A stretch of DNA of 49,329 nt from Pseudomonadota bacterium (GTDB taxonomy: Bacteria; Pseudomonadota; Gammaproteobacteria; Burkholderiales; Burkholderiaceae_E). The notes beneath the pieces were generated by a model. That model made no database searches. It had not been told where the DNA came from and was given only the letters and a program-made list of their open reading frames with translations. Shown one piece after another: positions 1 to 8,283 of this stretch. Made by a program: the position numbers and the translations under genes. The stretch spans positions 1-49,329 of the forward strand of contig JAEWFA010000007.1 in assembly GCA_023389055.1 (NCBI GenBank), in the 5' to 3' direction. Position 1 is the first letter of the stretch. Each line of letters opens with the position of its first letter.

Positions 1-1647
1 GCCGTAGCCTTCGCGGTTGCCGCCGGGCGCGCCATAGCCGCCGCCGTAGCCGGCGCCACGACCGTGATCCATCGGACCGGTGAACTGCGCCGGCGCGCGA
101 GGGCCTCGGCCGCGCGACTTGCCGAAACCGCCCCGGCGTCCGCCCGGCATCGACGCCCCCGGCTCGCCGCTACGCACCGCTCGGGTGATCGCCTCCTGGT
201 GCGCGTTCGCCGAACGGGGCTGCCACTCGTCGTCGTCGTACTCCGGCCGGTGCGGCTCCTCCTCCTCGACATCGCCCGGCTGCAGGCGATTGCCGATGGC
301 GTCGTCCGGATCGTCGTAGGCGTCGTCGTCGACGTCGCCTTCACGCGCTGCGTGCGCGTCGTCTGCATCCGGCGCATCGTCATCATCGGACGAAACGCCG
401 GCAGCCGATGCCGCGGCATTCGGACCGCCGCCCTTGACGGCCTGCACCTGCTGCATCAGCGCGTGCACCTCGAATTCGTCGAGTTCGAGCCAGCGTGCGC
501 GCGCCAGGCCACGAGGCAAAGCCACGGGGCCGAAACGCAGGCGAACGAGCCGGCTCACGGTAACGCCGACCGACTCGGCCATGCGGCGCACCTCACGATT
601 GCGACCCTCCGAGAGCACGACGCGATACCAGGTGTTCGCACCGTCGCCGCCGATGTCCTCCAGCAGCGAGAATTTCGCCGGCCCGTCGTCGAGTTGCACG
701 CCGGCGAGCAGTTTCTCGCGCGCTTCGTCGTCGATGCGCCCGAGCACGCGCACTGCGTACTCGCGCTCCCAGCCGTAGCGCGGATGCATGAGCCGGTTCG
801 CGAGATCGCCCGACGTGGTGAAGATCAGCAGGCCCTCGGTGTTGAAATCGAGGCGGCCTACGGCCACCCAGCGCGCGCCCTTGATGCGCGGCAGCTTGTC
901 GAAGACCGTCGCGCGCCGATCGGGGTCGTCGCGGGTACAGATCTCGCCGGCCGGCTTGTGGTAGAGGAGCACGCGCTGCACGGGCCCGGCCGCGCGGCGC
1001 GGCACCGTCCGGCCGTTCACGCGCACCTGGTCGCTCGCGCCGATGCGCTGGCCGATATGGGCCGGCTGGCCATTGACCGACACGCGGCCGGCGAGGATCA
1101 ACTCCTCCATGTCGCGACGCGACCCCAACCCGGCGTCGGCGAGCACCTTGTGCAGCTTCGGCTGGTCTTCGCCGGCGGGCTTGCGCGCGCCGCGCTTGCG
1201 CGCCTGCGCCGAATCGAGCCCGATCGCGGCAGACGCGGCATAGATGGGCACCGGTTCGGAGTCGGTGACCGAAGCCTCGGGCGAGGCGGTGTCGACCGGC
1301 AGCGCGCCTTGCGCCGCGGCGCGGTCCTCGCCCCCCGCCGTTCGGCTCGATGCTGCTTCGCCGTCGTTGCGCCGACTCGACGAACGCGGGCCTCGGCCGG
1401 AACGCCCGCCGCGACGCCGGTTGTACGGCGTGCGCGTCTGGCGCGCCTCGCGCTGCTCACCGGACTCCTCCGCCGCGGCGGGCGAGTCTGCCGAGGACGC
1501 GGACGTCTGCGGCTGCGCCGGCGCAGCCTCGGCCTTCGGTGCCGACGCAGCGCCGCCGGACTCGCGACGCTCGGGCGCCGAACCTTCGGAACGGGTTGCG
1601 TCGATCGCGACGTCGGTGCGGCTGTCGCCGGAAGATTCGTGGTTCAA
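1..1647 (-). CDS. rluB: 23S rRNA pseudouridine synthase RluB (3' end off the window)
   Basis: RluB converts a uridine of 23S rRNA (U2605 in E. coli) to pseudouridine during 50S assembly. The frame stays open to base 1, so at least 549 residues are present. An S4 RNA-binding domain lies at about residues 163-203. The RsuA/RluB catalytic domain follows, with the GRLDFNTEGLL motif and catalytic Asp267. About 160 Ala/Ser/Glu/Arg-rich residues precede S4. A tail from about residue 385 is first acidic (Asp/Glu runs) and then Gly/Arg-rich. The start is TTG, whose last two bases are part of the scpB stop (TTGA overlap), with GAGGGGA just upstream. The first ATG is codon 180, inside S4, so it cannot be the start. 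The scpB-rluB order is common in proteobacteria. The family is certain; the start codon is inferred. Confidence 0.9.
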   Translation of the reverse strand, partial: MNHESSGDSRTDVAIDATRSEGSAPERRESGGAASAPKAEAAPAQPQTSASSADSPAAAEESGEQREARQTRTPYNRRRGGRSGRGPRSSSRRNDGEAASSRTAGGEDRAAAQGALPVDTASPEASVTDSEPVPIYAASAAIGLDSAQARKRGARKPAGEDQPKLHKVLADAGLGSRRDMEELILAGRVSVNGQPAHIGQRIGASDQVRVNGRTVPRRAAGPVQRVLLYHKPAGEICTRDDPDRRATVFDKLPRIKGARWVAVGRLDFNTEGLLIFTTSGDLANRLMHPRYGWEREYAVRVLGRIDDEAREKLLAGVQLDDGPAKFSLLEDIGGDGANTWYRVVLSEGRNREVRRMAESVGVTVSRLVRLRFGPVALPRGLARARWLELDEFEVHALMQQVQAVKGGGPNAAASAAGVSSDDDDAPDADDAHAAREGDVDDDAYDDPDDAIGNRLQPGDVEEEEPHRPEYDDDEWQPRSANAHQEAITRAVRSGEPGASMPGGRRGGFGKSRGRGPRAPAQFTGPMDHGRGAGYGGGYGAPGGNREGYG

Positions 1648-2357
1648 ACTGTCCCCTCACTGGATTCGGGAGATCGGGCTCGGTCGGAGAAACCGGTTTC
1701 GCCGTCGCTGACCGCTGGCTGCTCGACGAGTGCTTCGGAGATCGATGCTTCCGCGGAAGCGGCGTGGGCCGCCGTTTCGCCGACCGCGTCGCCCATGAAC
1801 TCGATGACCCGCTGGCCGAGCGCGTCGACCGCTTCGCTCGCCTGCCCCGGCTCGAGCAGCGGTGGCAAGTCGGCGAGCGAGCGCAGCCCGAGATCGTCGA
1901 GGAACTGGCGCGTCGTGCCGAGCAGTTCGGGCCGGCCGAGGACGTCCTTGTGTCCGATGACCTCGACCCAACCGCGCTCCTCGAGCGTGCGCACCAGATG
2001 CCCGGCGACCGTGACGCCGCGAATCTCTTCGATGTCGCCGCGCGTGACCGGCTGCCGGTACGCGATGATCGCCAGCGTCTCGAGCAGCGCCCGCGAGTAG
2101 CGCGGCGGCTTCTCCGGATTCAGGCGACCGAGATAGGGCGCCATTTGCGAAGTACTCTGGAATCGCCACCCGGTGGCCAGCGAACTCAACTCGATGCCTC
2201 GCCCATTCCAGTGCACGCGCAACTCCTCGAGCAGGCTCCGAATGGCGTCCGCATCGAGTTCGTCGTCGAACAGCCTGCGCAACTCGCCGATGCTCAATGG
2301 CTGGGATGCGCACAGAAGTGCGGCCTCGAGGACGATCTTCGCTTCTTCGGTATTCAT
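1644..2357 (-). CDS. scpB: Segregation and condensation protein B (ScpB)
   Basis: ScpB is a winged-helix kite protein that works with ScpA and SMC in chromosome condensation. The protein is 237 aa. The N-terminal half begins MNTEEAKIVLEAALLCASQP, and the conserved core includes LLETLAIIAYRQPVTRGDIE and GVTVAGHLVRTLEERGWV, both typical of ScpB. About 45 C-terminal residues are Ala/Glu/Ser-rich and probably disordered. It overlaps rluB by 4 bp. scpA, usually just upstream, is not here: the next upstream gene is a P450 whose end lies 317 bp away. The start ATG matches the usual N-terminus of the family. Confidence 0.93.
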   Translation of the reverse strand: MNTEEAKIVLEAALLCASQPLSIGELRRLFDDELDADAIRSLLEELRVHWNGRGIELSSLATGWRFQSTSQMAPYLGRLNPEKPPRYSRALLETLAIIAYRQPVTRGDIEEIRGVTVAGHLVRTLEERGWVEVIGHKDVLGRPELLGTTRQFLDDLGLRSLADLPPLLEPGQASEAVDALGQRVIEFMGDAVGETAAHAASAEASISEALVEQPAVSDGETGFSDRARSPESSEGTV

Positions 2358-2674
2358 CGGATACGGGCTGCATCTGGGGAGCTGCGCCTACGCTCGGCGG
2401 CCCCGTGTTTCGCGCTCCGCTCGCAAGTTCATCAGCCGGCCGGTGCCGCGCCCGAAACGATGGAATGAGGCCCGGAAGGACGCCGGGGCAATCGCGATCG
2501 GGTACCAACAGAACGGTGCGGCTCGCAGAAGTGCACTTCGCGGATCTCGGGAGCGGAACTCCCTGGAATCGATCCGCCGCGCTTCGGAGGCAATGGAGCA
2601 TTGCCGACTCGAGCTGACTCGATAATACACGAACGACGATCGACGGCAGGCGCCCTGCGACCCCCGGCTGCCTT
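2358..2674. other. Intergenic gap between the P450 gene and scpB
   Basis: A 317-bp stretch with no convincing coding frame; the short frames here lack family features. It must contain the scpB-rluB promoter. A TATTAT hexamer on the minus strand near 2622-2627 is a possible -10, but no matching -35 stands out. No repeat or RNA gene was seen. Confidence 0.4.
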
Positions 2675-3820
2675 TCAGCGCAGTCGCACCGGTACCCGCC
2701 GCCAACCGCCGAGCGGATAGGTCTCTCGCACCGGTTGCGCATCGGCGGCCAACTCGACGCTGGTCGTCGTGTCCAACAACGCCTGCGCGGCAACGACCAG
2801 CTCCAGCGTCGCCAGTGGACGCCCAGGGCAGGCGTGGATGCCGGCGCCATAGACCAGGTTGTGCGGCGCGTGCTCCTCGGGCCGGTAAGCATCCGGGTCG
2901 TCGAACACCGACTCGTCGCGATTGGCGGACATCCAGTTCAGGTAGACGCGCGTTCCCGGCGGCAGGTCGAATCCGGCAATCTGCGTCGCCGCCGTCGTCA
3001 CCCGCCGGTTGACGAGGAACGGATCATCGATCCGCAGCATCTCGTCCACCGCGCGAGCCAGATTGTTCGGATGCGCACGAAGCGCCCGCTGGACCGCAGG
3101 GTGGCTGCCAAGGAAGTGCACGACGACACCGAGCGCCGCCGCCATCGAAGCCAGGTCGCCCGCCGTCCAGTTGCGCAGGATCGACACGACGTCGGCATCC
3201 GGCAGCAGCGCGCCATCGACGACGACTTCGAGCAACTCGGTCGTCGGGTCCCTGGGTGCCGTACGGCCCATCCGACGGCGACGCCGCACCTGCGCCAGCA
3301 CGATCTCGTCGAAAGCGGCGGCCGCGGCGACCGCCTGCGCGCGATCACGCGACCGCGTAGCGGCGTGGTTCGCCGCCGTCCAGGCGAGAAGTTCGTCTTC
3401 GATGCCCTGCCATCCAAGCCAGTCCGCTTGCGCGCGCACGGCAAACGGATACCCGATCGCGGCCACGGCGTCCACGGTCGGACCCCGCGGCAGGGCGCCG
3501 ACGATTTCGTGCGCGATCCTGCGGAGCCTCGGCTCGAGAATCTGCATGCGCTCGGGCGTGAAGAAGGCGTCGACGACCGCCCGGAACCGCGCGTGTTCCG
3601 GCGGATCGAGCGAGTTGGGAACCATGCGATGCGCAGAGGCACACGAAGAAAACGTGGCCGGGTCGCCGGCCGCTGCAATCACGTCGGCATGTCGGAACAG
3701 CGTGACGCCGCGCGGCGACTCGGCAACCGGACAGGAAGCGCGCATGCGATCGTAGGCAGTGCGCTGATCCGCGAGCACCGGCTCTGACAAGGGTTCCCAG
3801 CGAGGGATCGGTGCGCTCAC
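2675..3820 (-). CDS. Cytochrome P450
   Basis: A heme-thiolate monooxygenase or peroxygenase of soluble bacterial size (381 aa). The heme-binding loop reads GAGIHACPGRP with Cys331 as the proximal ligand. The K-helix E-x-x-R is in DEMLR, and the usual N-x-x-R/PE loop follows. The I-helix reads TAGDLASMAA: aligned on the downstream helix with P450cam, Ala224-Ser225 stand where the acid-alcohol pair Asp251-Thr252 is normally found. The start is GTG (VSAPIPRWEP); the frame runs further upstream through the tRNA gene and is not coding there. No ferredoxin or ferredoxin reductase gene lies nearby. It sits between tRNA-fMet and scpB on the same strand. The substrate cannot be deduced. Confidence 0.9.
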   Translation of the reverse strand: MSAPIPRWEPLSEPVLADQRTAYDRMRASCPVAESPRGVTLFRHADVIAAAGDPATFSSCASAHRMVPNSLDPPEHARFRAVVDAFFTPERMQILEPRLRRIAHEIVGALPRGPTVDAVAAIGYPFAVRAQADWLGWQGIEDELLAWTAANHAATRSRDRAQAVAAAAAFDEIVLAQVRRRRRMGRTAPRDPTTELLEVVVDGALLPDADVVSILRNWTAGDLASMAAALGVVVHFLGSHPAVQRALRAHPNNLARAVDEMLRIDDPFLVNRRVTTAATQIAGFDLPPGTRVYLNWMSANRDESVFDDPDAYRPEEHAPHNLVYGAGIHACPGRPLATLELVVAAQALLDTTTSVELAADAQPVRETYPLGGWRRVPVRLR

Positions 3821-3873
3821 GGCGAGATTTTCGCACGCCAGCGTCGGGATCTCCGCGGCCCTGGCCCGGAATG

Positions 3874-3910
3874 AAAACCGGCCGGGCGCTGGAGGTAGCG
3901 GCCGACCGGT
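3874..3910 (-). terminator. Probable intrinsic terminator of tRNA-fMet
   Basis: Read on the minus strand, a 9-bp stem (ACCGGTCGG pairing with CCGGCCGGT, one G-U pair) is followed directly by TTTT. It lies 10 bp beyond the encoded CCA end of the tRNA, where a tRNA terminator is expected. Confidence 0.55.
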
Positions 3911-3919
3911 CTGAAACGG

Positions 3920-3996
<77 letters not shown>

Positions 3997-4009
3997 TCTG
4001 GAACCGTAG

Positions 4010-4039
4010 ATTGTACTTCAGCGCGCGTGTCGCGTGCAA
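4010..4039 (-). promoter_or_regulatory. Candidate promoter of tRNA-fMet
   Basis: On the minus strand TACAAT (4015-4010) is a 5/6 match to the -10 hexamer, 13 bp before the mature tRNA 5' end. TTGCAC (4039-4034) lies 18 bp further upstream as a weak -35. Confidence 0.5.
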
Positions 4040-4088
4040 ACCCGCGGACCCTCCCGCTGATACACTCGTTCGCCAACTCCTTCGCGCC

Positions 4089-4634
4089 ATGAAGTTCTGC
4101 TCGGTCTGCGGCCACGAAGTCGAATCGCGCGTTCCCGCCGGCGACAACCGGCTGCGCTTCTGCTGCCCGCACTGCGCAACGATCCACTACGAGAACCCGA
4201 ACATGGTTCTCGGCACGGTGTGCACCTGGGAAGACCGCGTACTGCTGTGCCGGCGGGCGATCGAGCCGCGCTACGGCTTCTGGACGCTTCCCGCAGGATT
4301 CATGGAGAACGGCGAGACGACCGCCGAGGGCGCGCAACGCGAAACCATCGAGGAGGCCGGCGCCCGGATCGAGCTGGGCCCGCCGTTCGCAATGATCGAC
4401 GTGCCGCATGTGAACCAGGTACATCTGTTCTTCCGCGCGGCGTTGCTCGACCCGTCCTTCGAGCCGGGCCCGGAGAGTCTGGAGGCGAAGCTGTTCGACG
4501 AAAACGAGATCCCGTGGGACTCGCTCGCGTTTCGCAGCGTCGCGCAGGCGCTTCGCTGGTTCTTTACCGATCGGCGCGAGGGAACGTGGCCGATGCACAC
4601 CGGAGCCGTCGGCCCGCGTCGATCGCCTTCGTGA
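4089..4634 (+). CDS. Nudix hydrolase with N-terminal zinc ribbon
   Basis: Hydrolyses a nucleoside diphosphate linked to another group; ADP-ribose- or NADH-type substrates are typical of this subfamily, but the actual substrate is unknown. The protein is 181 aa. The N-terminal ribbon has CxxC at residues 4-7 and a second Cys cluster at 25-29. The Nudix box spans residues 70-92 (G70, E76, R84-E85, E88-E89, G91), with all metal-binding residues kept. The ATG at 4089 starts right at the ribbon, as in related proteins; the upstream open frame runs back into the tRNA region. It opens a plus-strand run with the Rieske, aat, bpt and pyrD genes. Confidence 0.88.
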   Translation: MKFCSVCGHEVESRVPAGDNRLRFCCPHCATIHYENPNMVLGTVCTWEDRVLLCRRAIEPRYGFWTLPAGFMENGETTAEGAQRETIEEAGARIELGPPFAMIDVPHVNQVHLFFRAALLDPSFEPGPESLEAKLFDENEIPWDSLAFRSVAQALRWFFTDRREGTWPMHTGAVGPRRSPS

Positions 4635-4654
4635 ACCAACCGAGGACCTTGCGC

Positions 4655-5380
4655 ATGCAACGTCGCAGTTTCCTGTTCGGTTGCGCAGCCGCCGCGGCGG
4701 CCGCTGATCCGCTCGCCCATGCCCAGCAAGCCGCGGACGCGCAGCAGCTCTCGTCGGCGAAGCCGCGCAGTTGGCCACGTGCGCGACTGGTGGGAGCCGA
4801 CGGTCGGCCGCTCGAGGCGTCGTCGATTCCGCCGCGCAAGGCCCTGGTGTTTCCGTATCCCTTCGTCGGCACGCCGGCATTCCTGATCGACCTGGGCAAG
4901 CCGACGCAGCGTTCGGTCTCGCTCGAGACGCACGACGAAGGACGCTACACCTGGGACGGCGGCGTCGGCCCGCGCCGCTCGATCGTCGCTTTCTCGGCGA
5001 TCTGCGCGCACCGCATGGCGTACCCGACCCGCGAGATCAGCTTCATCAACTACCGTGACGAACCGTCGGCAGTGACGAACCGCGCGCAGGTGATCCACTG
5101 TTGCTCCGAGCACAGCGAGTACGACCCGGCCGCCGGCGCACGGGTTCTCTCGGGTCCGGCCAGGCAGCCGCTCGCCGCCATCGTGCTCCAGCACGATACG
5201 GCCGACGACTCACTGCATGCGGTCGGCACGCGCGGCGGCGAACTGTTCGATGCATTCTTCGACCAGTTCGCGATGAAGCTCGCTCTCGAGCACGGCGGCG
5301 CCGAGCATCGATCGGTCGGCGACTCGACGACCGCCGTGCCGATAGAGCGGTATTGCCGCCAGCTGATGCGCTGCAGTTGA
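4655..5380 (+). CDS. Exported Rieske-type [2Fe-2S] protein
   Basis: A 241-aa protein with a short RRSFLFGC leader. The RR pair suggests Tat export, and LFGC could serve as a lipobox, so it may be a membrane-anchored periplasmic lipoprotein. Rieske ligands are visible as C117-x-H119 and C150-x-x-H153, with an extra Cys149. The 30 residues between the two ligand pairs are about twice the common Rieske spacing. ATG 4655 has GAGGA 8 bp upstream. GTG 4631 overlaps the Nudix stop in frame but lacks an SD sequence. No partner oxidase or dehydrogenase is encoded beside it. A role as electron carrier or as a subunit of an unlinked enzyme is inference. Confidence 0.72.
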   Translation: MQRRSFLFGCAAAAAAADPLAHAQQAADAQQLSSAKPRSWPRARLVGADGRPLEASSIPPRKALVFPYPFVGTPAFLIDLGKPTQRSVSLETHDEGRYTWDGGVGPRRSIVAFSAICAHRMAYPTREISFINYRDEPSAVTNRAQVIHCCSEHSEYDPAAGARVLSGPARQPLAAIVLQHDTADDSLHAVGTRGGELFDAFFDQFAMKLALEHGGAEHRSVGDSTTAVPIERYCRQLMRCS

Positions 5381-5391
5381 CGGCAGCCTCC

Positions 5392-6123
5392 GTGTCCCGC
5401 TCGCCGCGTCGCGTGCTTGCCTGGCTGGGTGCGGACGATCCGCTGCCCGACCCCTCGCTGGCCTGGCAGGTGCCGAACGGACTGCTTGCCGCGAGTGCGC
5501 AACTGTCGGTCGATCGTCTGCTCGAGGCGTACCGGCGAGGCATCTTTCCGTGGTACACCGACGGCCAGCCGGTGCTTTGGTGGTCGCCCGATCCGCGAAT
5601 GGTGCTGCACCTGGCCGAACTGCGCGTCTCGCGATCGCTGCGCAAGACGCTGCGCGCGGCGCAGCGCGACGAGCGCTGGCGGGTAACGCTCGATGTCTGC
5701 TTCGAGCGGGTGATGCAGGAATGCGCAGCGCCGCGCGCAGGCCAGGACGGCACATGGATCACCGAAGCGATCCGCGCCGGCTACGGCGCACTGCACAGGC
5801 TGGGCCTCGCGCACTCGGTGGAGGTGTGGAACGCCGAACGGCTCGTCGGCGGACTGTACGGCGTGTCGATCGGACGCATGTTCTACGGGGAGTCGATGTT
5901 CGCCCGCGAGCCCGATGCCTCCAAAGCCGCGCTGGTCTCGCTTGCGCGGCTGCTCCAGAGTCACGATTTCAGCGTGATAGACTGCCAGCAGAGCACCGTT
6001 CATCTCGCGTCGCTCGGCGCGCGCGAAGTTTCGCGCGCGGCGTTTCTCGAGAGGGTCGACGAACTGGTTCGCCAACCCGCGCCCGATTGGCGAACGATGC
6101 GCATCGCATTGCCGCACGCATGA
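5392..6123 (+). CDS. aat: Leucyl/phenylalanyl-tRNA--protein transferase
   Basis: Adds Leu or Phe from aminoacyl-tRNA to N-terminal Arg/Lys of proteins, marking them for ClpS/ClpAP degradation. The family signatures GIFPWYTDGQPVLWWSPDPR, GVSIGRMFYGESMF and IDCQ are present, and 243 aa is normal length. The start is GTG at 5392. An in-frame TTG at 5377 overlaps the stop of the preceding gene and is an alternative. It is followed with a 4-bp overlap by bpt, the other N-degron transferase, so both are probably co-translated. Confidence 0.95.
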   Translation: MSRSPRRVLAWLGADDPLPDPSLAWQVPNGLLAASAQLSVDRLLEAYRRGIFPWYTDGQPVLWWSPDPRMVLHLAELRVSRSLRKTLRAAQRDERWRVTLDVCFERVMQECAAPRAGQDGTWITEAIRAGYGALHRLGLAHSVEVWNAERLVGGLYGVSIGRMFYGESMFAREPDASKAALVSLARLLQSHDFSVIDCQQSTVHLASLGAREVSRAAFLERVDELVRQPAPDWRTMRIALPHA

Positions 6124-6869
6124 CGCACCTGAAGGAACTGCCGTTTTCGGCGCTTCAGTTCTACGCCACTGCACCCTACCCGTGCAGCTACCTGCCGCGG
6201 CGCCAGGCGCGCTCGCAGGTCGCTACGCCGAATCACCTGATCAACGCCGACGTCTACGGCGATCTGGTTCGCGCAGGCTTCCGGCGCAGCGGCATCTTCA
6301 CGTACCGTCCGCATTGCGACGCATGCCGTGCCTGCGTTCCGGTGCGCATCCCGGTGGCCGCCTTCGTACCCGACCGCAGCCAGCGTCGCGCATCGAAGGC
6401 GCACGCCAGCCTGCGCACGCTCGTCGCCCGCCTCGGCTTCTCGCCCGAGCATTACGCGCTGTACCTGCGCTACCAGGCCAGCCGGCACGCGGGCGGCGGC
6501 ATGGACCAGGACAGCCGCGAGCAGTACGCCCAGTTCCTGCTGCAGAGCAAGGTCAACACGCGCCTGGTCGAGTTCCGCGAAACCGACGGGACGCTGCGCA
6601 TGGTGTCGATCATCGACGTGCTCGACGACGGCCTTTCGTCCGTCTACACGTTCTACGACCCCGACGTCGCGTCGGCGAGCTACGGTACCTACAACATCCT
6701 CTGGCAGCTCGAGCAGTGCCGTCATCTCCAGTTGCCGTACCTGTATCTCGGCTACTGGATCGAGGAAAGTCCCAAGATGTCGTACAAGGCGCGCTTTCGT
6801 CCGCTCGAATGCCTGGACGGTGGCGTCTGGGTCCGACTCGATGAGCGCCAGGCGACGGCGCCGCAATGA
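6120..6869 (+). CDS. bpt: Aspartate/glutamate leucyltransferase (Bpt)
   Basis: Transfers Leu from Leu-tRNA to N-terminal Asp or Glu, feeding the ClpS/ClpAP N-degron pathway. It belongs to the ATE1-related family. The 249-aa protein shows PYPCSYLPRRQARSQV near the N-terminus, the Cys-containing segment CDACRACVPVRIPV, and the C-terminal SPKMSYKARFRPLE. Its start overlaps the aat stop by 4 bp and its stop overlaps the pyrD start by 4 bp, so the three genes form a compact operon. Confidence 0.95.
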   Translation: MTHLKELPFSALQFYATAPYPCSYLPRRQARSQVATPNHLINADVYGDLVRAGFRRSGIFTYRPHCDACRACVPVRIPVAAFVPDRSQRRASKAHASLRTLVARLGFSPEHYALYLRYQASRHAGGGMDQDSREQYAQFLLQSKVNTRLVEFRETDGTLRMVSIIDVLDDGLSSVYTFYDPDVASASYGTYNILWQLEQCRHLQLPYLYLGYWIEESPKMSYKARFRPLECLDGGVWVRLDERQATAPQ

Positions 6870-7930
6870 TCCCGTACGCAGCCGCCCGGCCGCTGCTCTT
6901 CGCGCTGGACGCGGAAACGGCACACGACTTCACGCTACGCGCCCTCGATGGAGCCGCCCGCCTCGGCGGGGTTCGCGCGCTCTCCGGCTGCCCGGTCGAT
7001 GGTCCGATCGAGGTGATGGGACTGCGCTTTCGCAACCGCGTGGGGCTGGCCGCCGGGCTCGACAAGAACGCGGCGCACGTCGACGCGCTCGCTGCGCTGG
7101 GCTTCGGATTCCTCGAGGTCGGCACCGTCACGCCGCGTGCGCAACCGGGCAACCCCCGACCGCGCCTGTTCCGGCTGCCCCAGCGCAGCGCGCTGATCAA
7201 CCGGATGGGCTTCAACAACGACGGCGTCGACGCCCTCGTCGCGAATGTCGCGAGGGCGCGCTACCGCGGCGTGCTCGGGATCAACATCGGCAAGAACGCC
7301 GACACGCCGCTCGAGCGCGCCGTGGACGACTACCGCATCGGGCTCGAGCGCGTCTACCGCCATGCGAGCTACGTCGCGGTGAACGTGTCGTCGCCGAACA
7401 CGGCGAAGCTGCGCGAGCTGCAGGCGCACGACGCGCTCGACGAGCTGCTCGATGCGCTTCGCGCGCGCCGCGACGAACTCGCGCAGCTGCACGGGCGCCG
7501 CGTTCCGCTCGCGCTGAAGATCGCGCCCGACCTGGAAGACGGGCAGATCGAAGCGATCGCCGACCTGCTCGTGCGACATCGCATCGATGCGGTGATCGCA
7601 ACCAATACCACGGTCTCGCGCGAAGCGGTGGCGGGCCTTCCAAACGCGGCGCAGTCCGGCGGTCTGTCGGGGGGGCCGGTATTCGAAGCGTCGAATCGCG
7701 TGATCCGGGCGCTGCGCGCAACGTTGCCGCGGGGCTACCCGATCATCGGCGTCGGCGGAATCCTGTGCGCCGACGACGCGCGAGCCAAGCTGGTCGCCGG
7801 CGCCACGCTGGTGCAGCTGTACACCGGCCTGATCTACCGCGGCCCGACGCTGATCGGCGAATGCGCACGCGCGTTGCGCGACGCGACACACCTGTCGAGC
7901 GTGCCCGACGAAGCGCGCGTCGAGGCTTGA
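6866..7930 (+). CDS. pyrD: Dihydroorotate dehydrogenase (quinone), class 2
   Basis: Oxidises dihydroorotate to orotate in pyrimidine synthesis, passing electrons to membrane quinone through FMN. The 354-aa length and the N-terminal helical segment RPLLFALDAETAHDFTLRAL are typical of the membrane-associated class 2 enzymes. Active-site motifs are VNVSSPNT (class 2 catalytic Ser), NIGKN, ATNTTVSR, GGLSGGPVF and the phosphate-binding GVGGI. It is the last gene of the aat-bpt-pyrD run. Confidence 0.97.
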   Translation: MIPYAAARPLLFALDAETAHDFTLRALDGAARLGGVRALSGCPVDGPIEVMGLRFRNRVGLAAGLDKNAAHVDALAALGFGFLEVGTVTPRAQPGNPRPRLFRLPQRSALINRMGFNNDGVDALVANVARARYRGVLGINIGKNADTPLERAVDDYRIGLERVYRHASYVAVNVSSPNTAKLRELQAHDALDELLDALRARRDELAQLHGRRVPLALKIAPDLEDGQIEAIADLLVRHRIDAVIATNTTVSREAVAGLPNAAQSGGLSGGPVFEASNRVIRALRATLPRGYPIIGVGGILCADDARAKLVAGATLVQLYTGLIYRGPTLIGECARALRDATHLSSVPDEARVEA

Positions 7931-7955
7931 CTCCGCAAAAGCGTCATTCTAGATT
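7927..7955 (+). promoter_or_regulatory. Candidate sigma70 promoter for the DUF2249/SirB2 pair
   Basis: TTGACT (7927-7932) overlaps the pyrD stop and is 17 bp from TAGATT (7950-7955, 4/6 to the -10). It lies 60 bp upstream of the DUF2249 start, which is separated from pyrD by 85 bp. Confidence 0.35.
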
Positions 7956-8015
7956 CCGGTTTCGGCGAACGAGCCCATCACGCGGCCAGCGCCGTCGCTC
8001 ACCGGAGCAACGAAC

Positions 8016-8273
8016 ATGTCGGACAACTCCCTGCGGATCCTCGGCGAAACAACCTATCCTTTCGATGCGCGGGGTGTCGCGCGGCGCTTCCGCCACTCGG
8101 CGATCTTCGGCGCACTGGGCGCATTGCAGTCGGGCGAGACGATGCGGTTCATGAACGATCACGATCCGCTGCCGCTGCTCGACCAGATCCTCGACCGCTT
8201 CGGCGAACACATCGAGATCCAGTACGTCAGCCGAAACCCCGGCGAGATCGTCATCGACTTCACGATCCGCTGA
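8016..8273 (+). CDS. Small DUF2249-type protein
   Basis: An 85-aa soluble protein. The stretch MNDHDPLPLLDQILDRFGE and the ending EIVIDFTIR resemble DUF2249 domains, a small TusA-like fold found near nitrogen-oxide and redox genes. No cysteines or catalytic residues are evident. It starts with ATG and is followed 10 bp later by the SirB2 gene, probably in one transcript. Its function is unknown. Confidence 0.7.
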   Translation: MSDNSLRILGETTYPFDARGVARRFRHSAIFGALGALQSGETMRFMNDHDPLPLLDQILDRFGEHIEIQYVSRNPGEIVIDFTIR

Positions 8274-8283
8274 CGCTGCGCGG

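Noticed and set aside
64..2100. 678-aa plus-strand open frame
   Set aside because: It is antisense to rluB and scpB, whose minus-strand products are clear family members. It has Arg/Ala-rich composition and no recognisable domain: a G+C-rich shadow frame.
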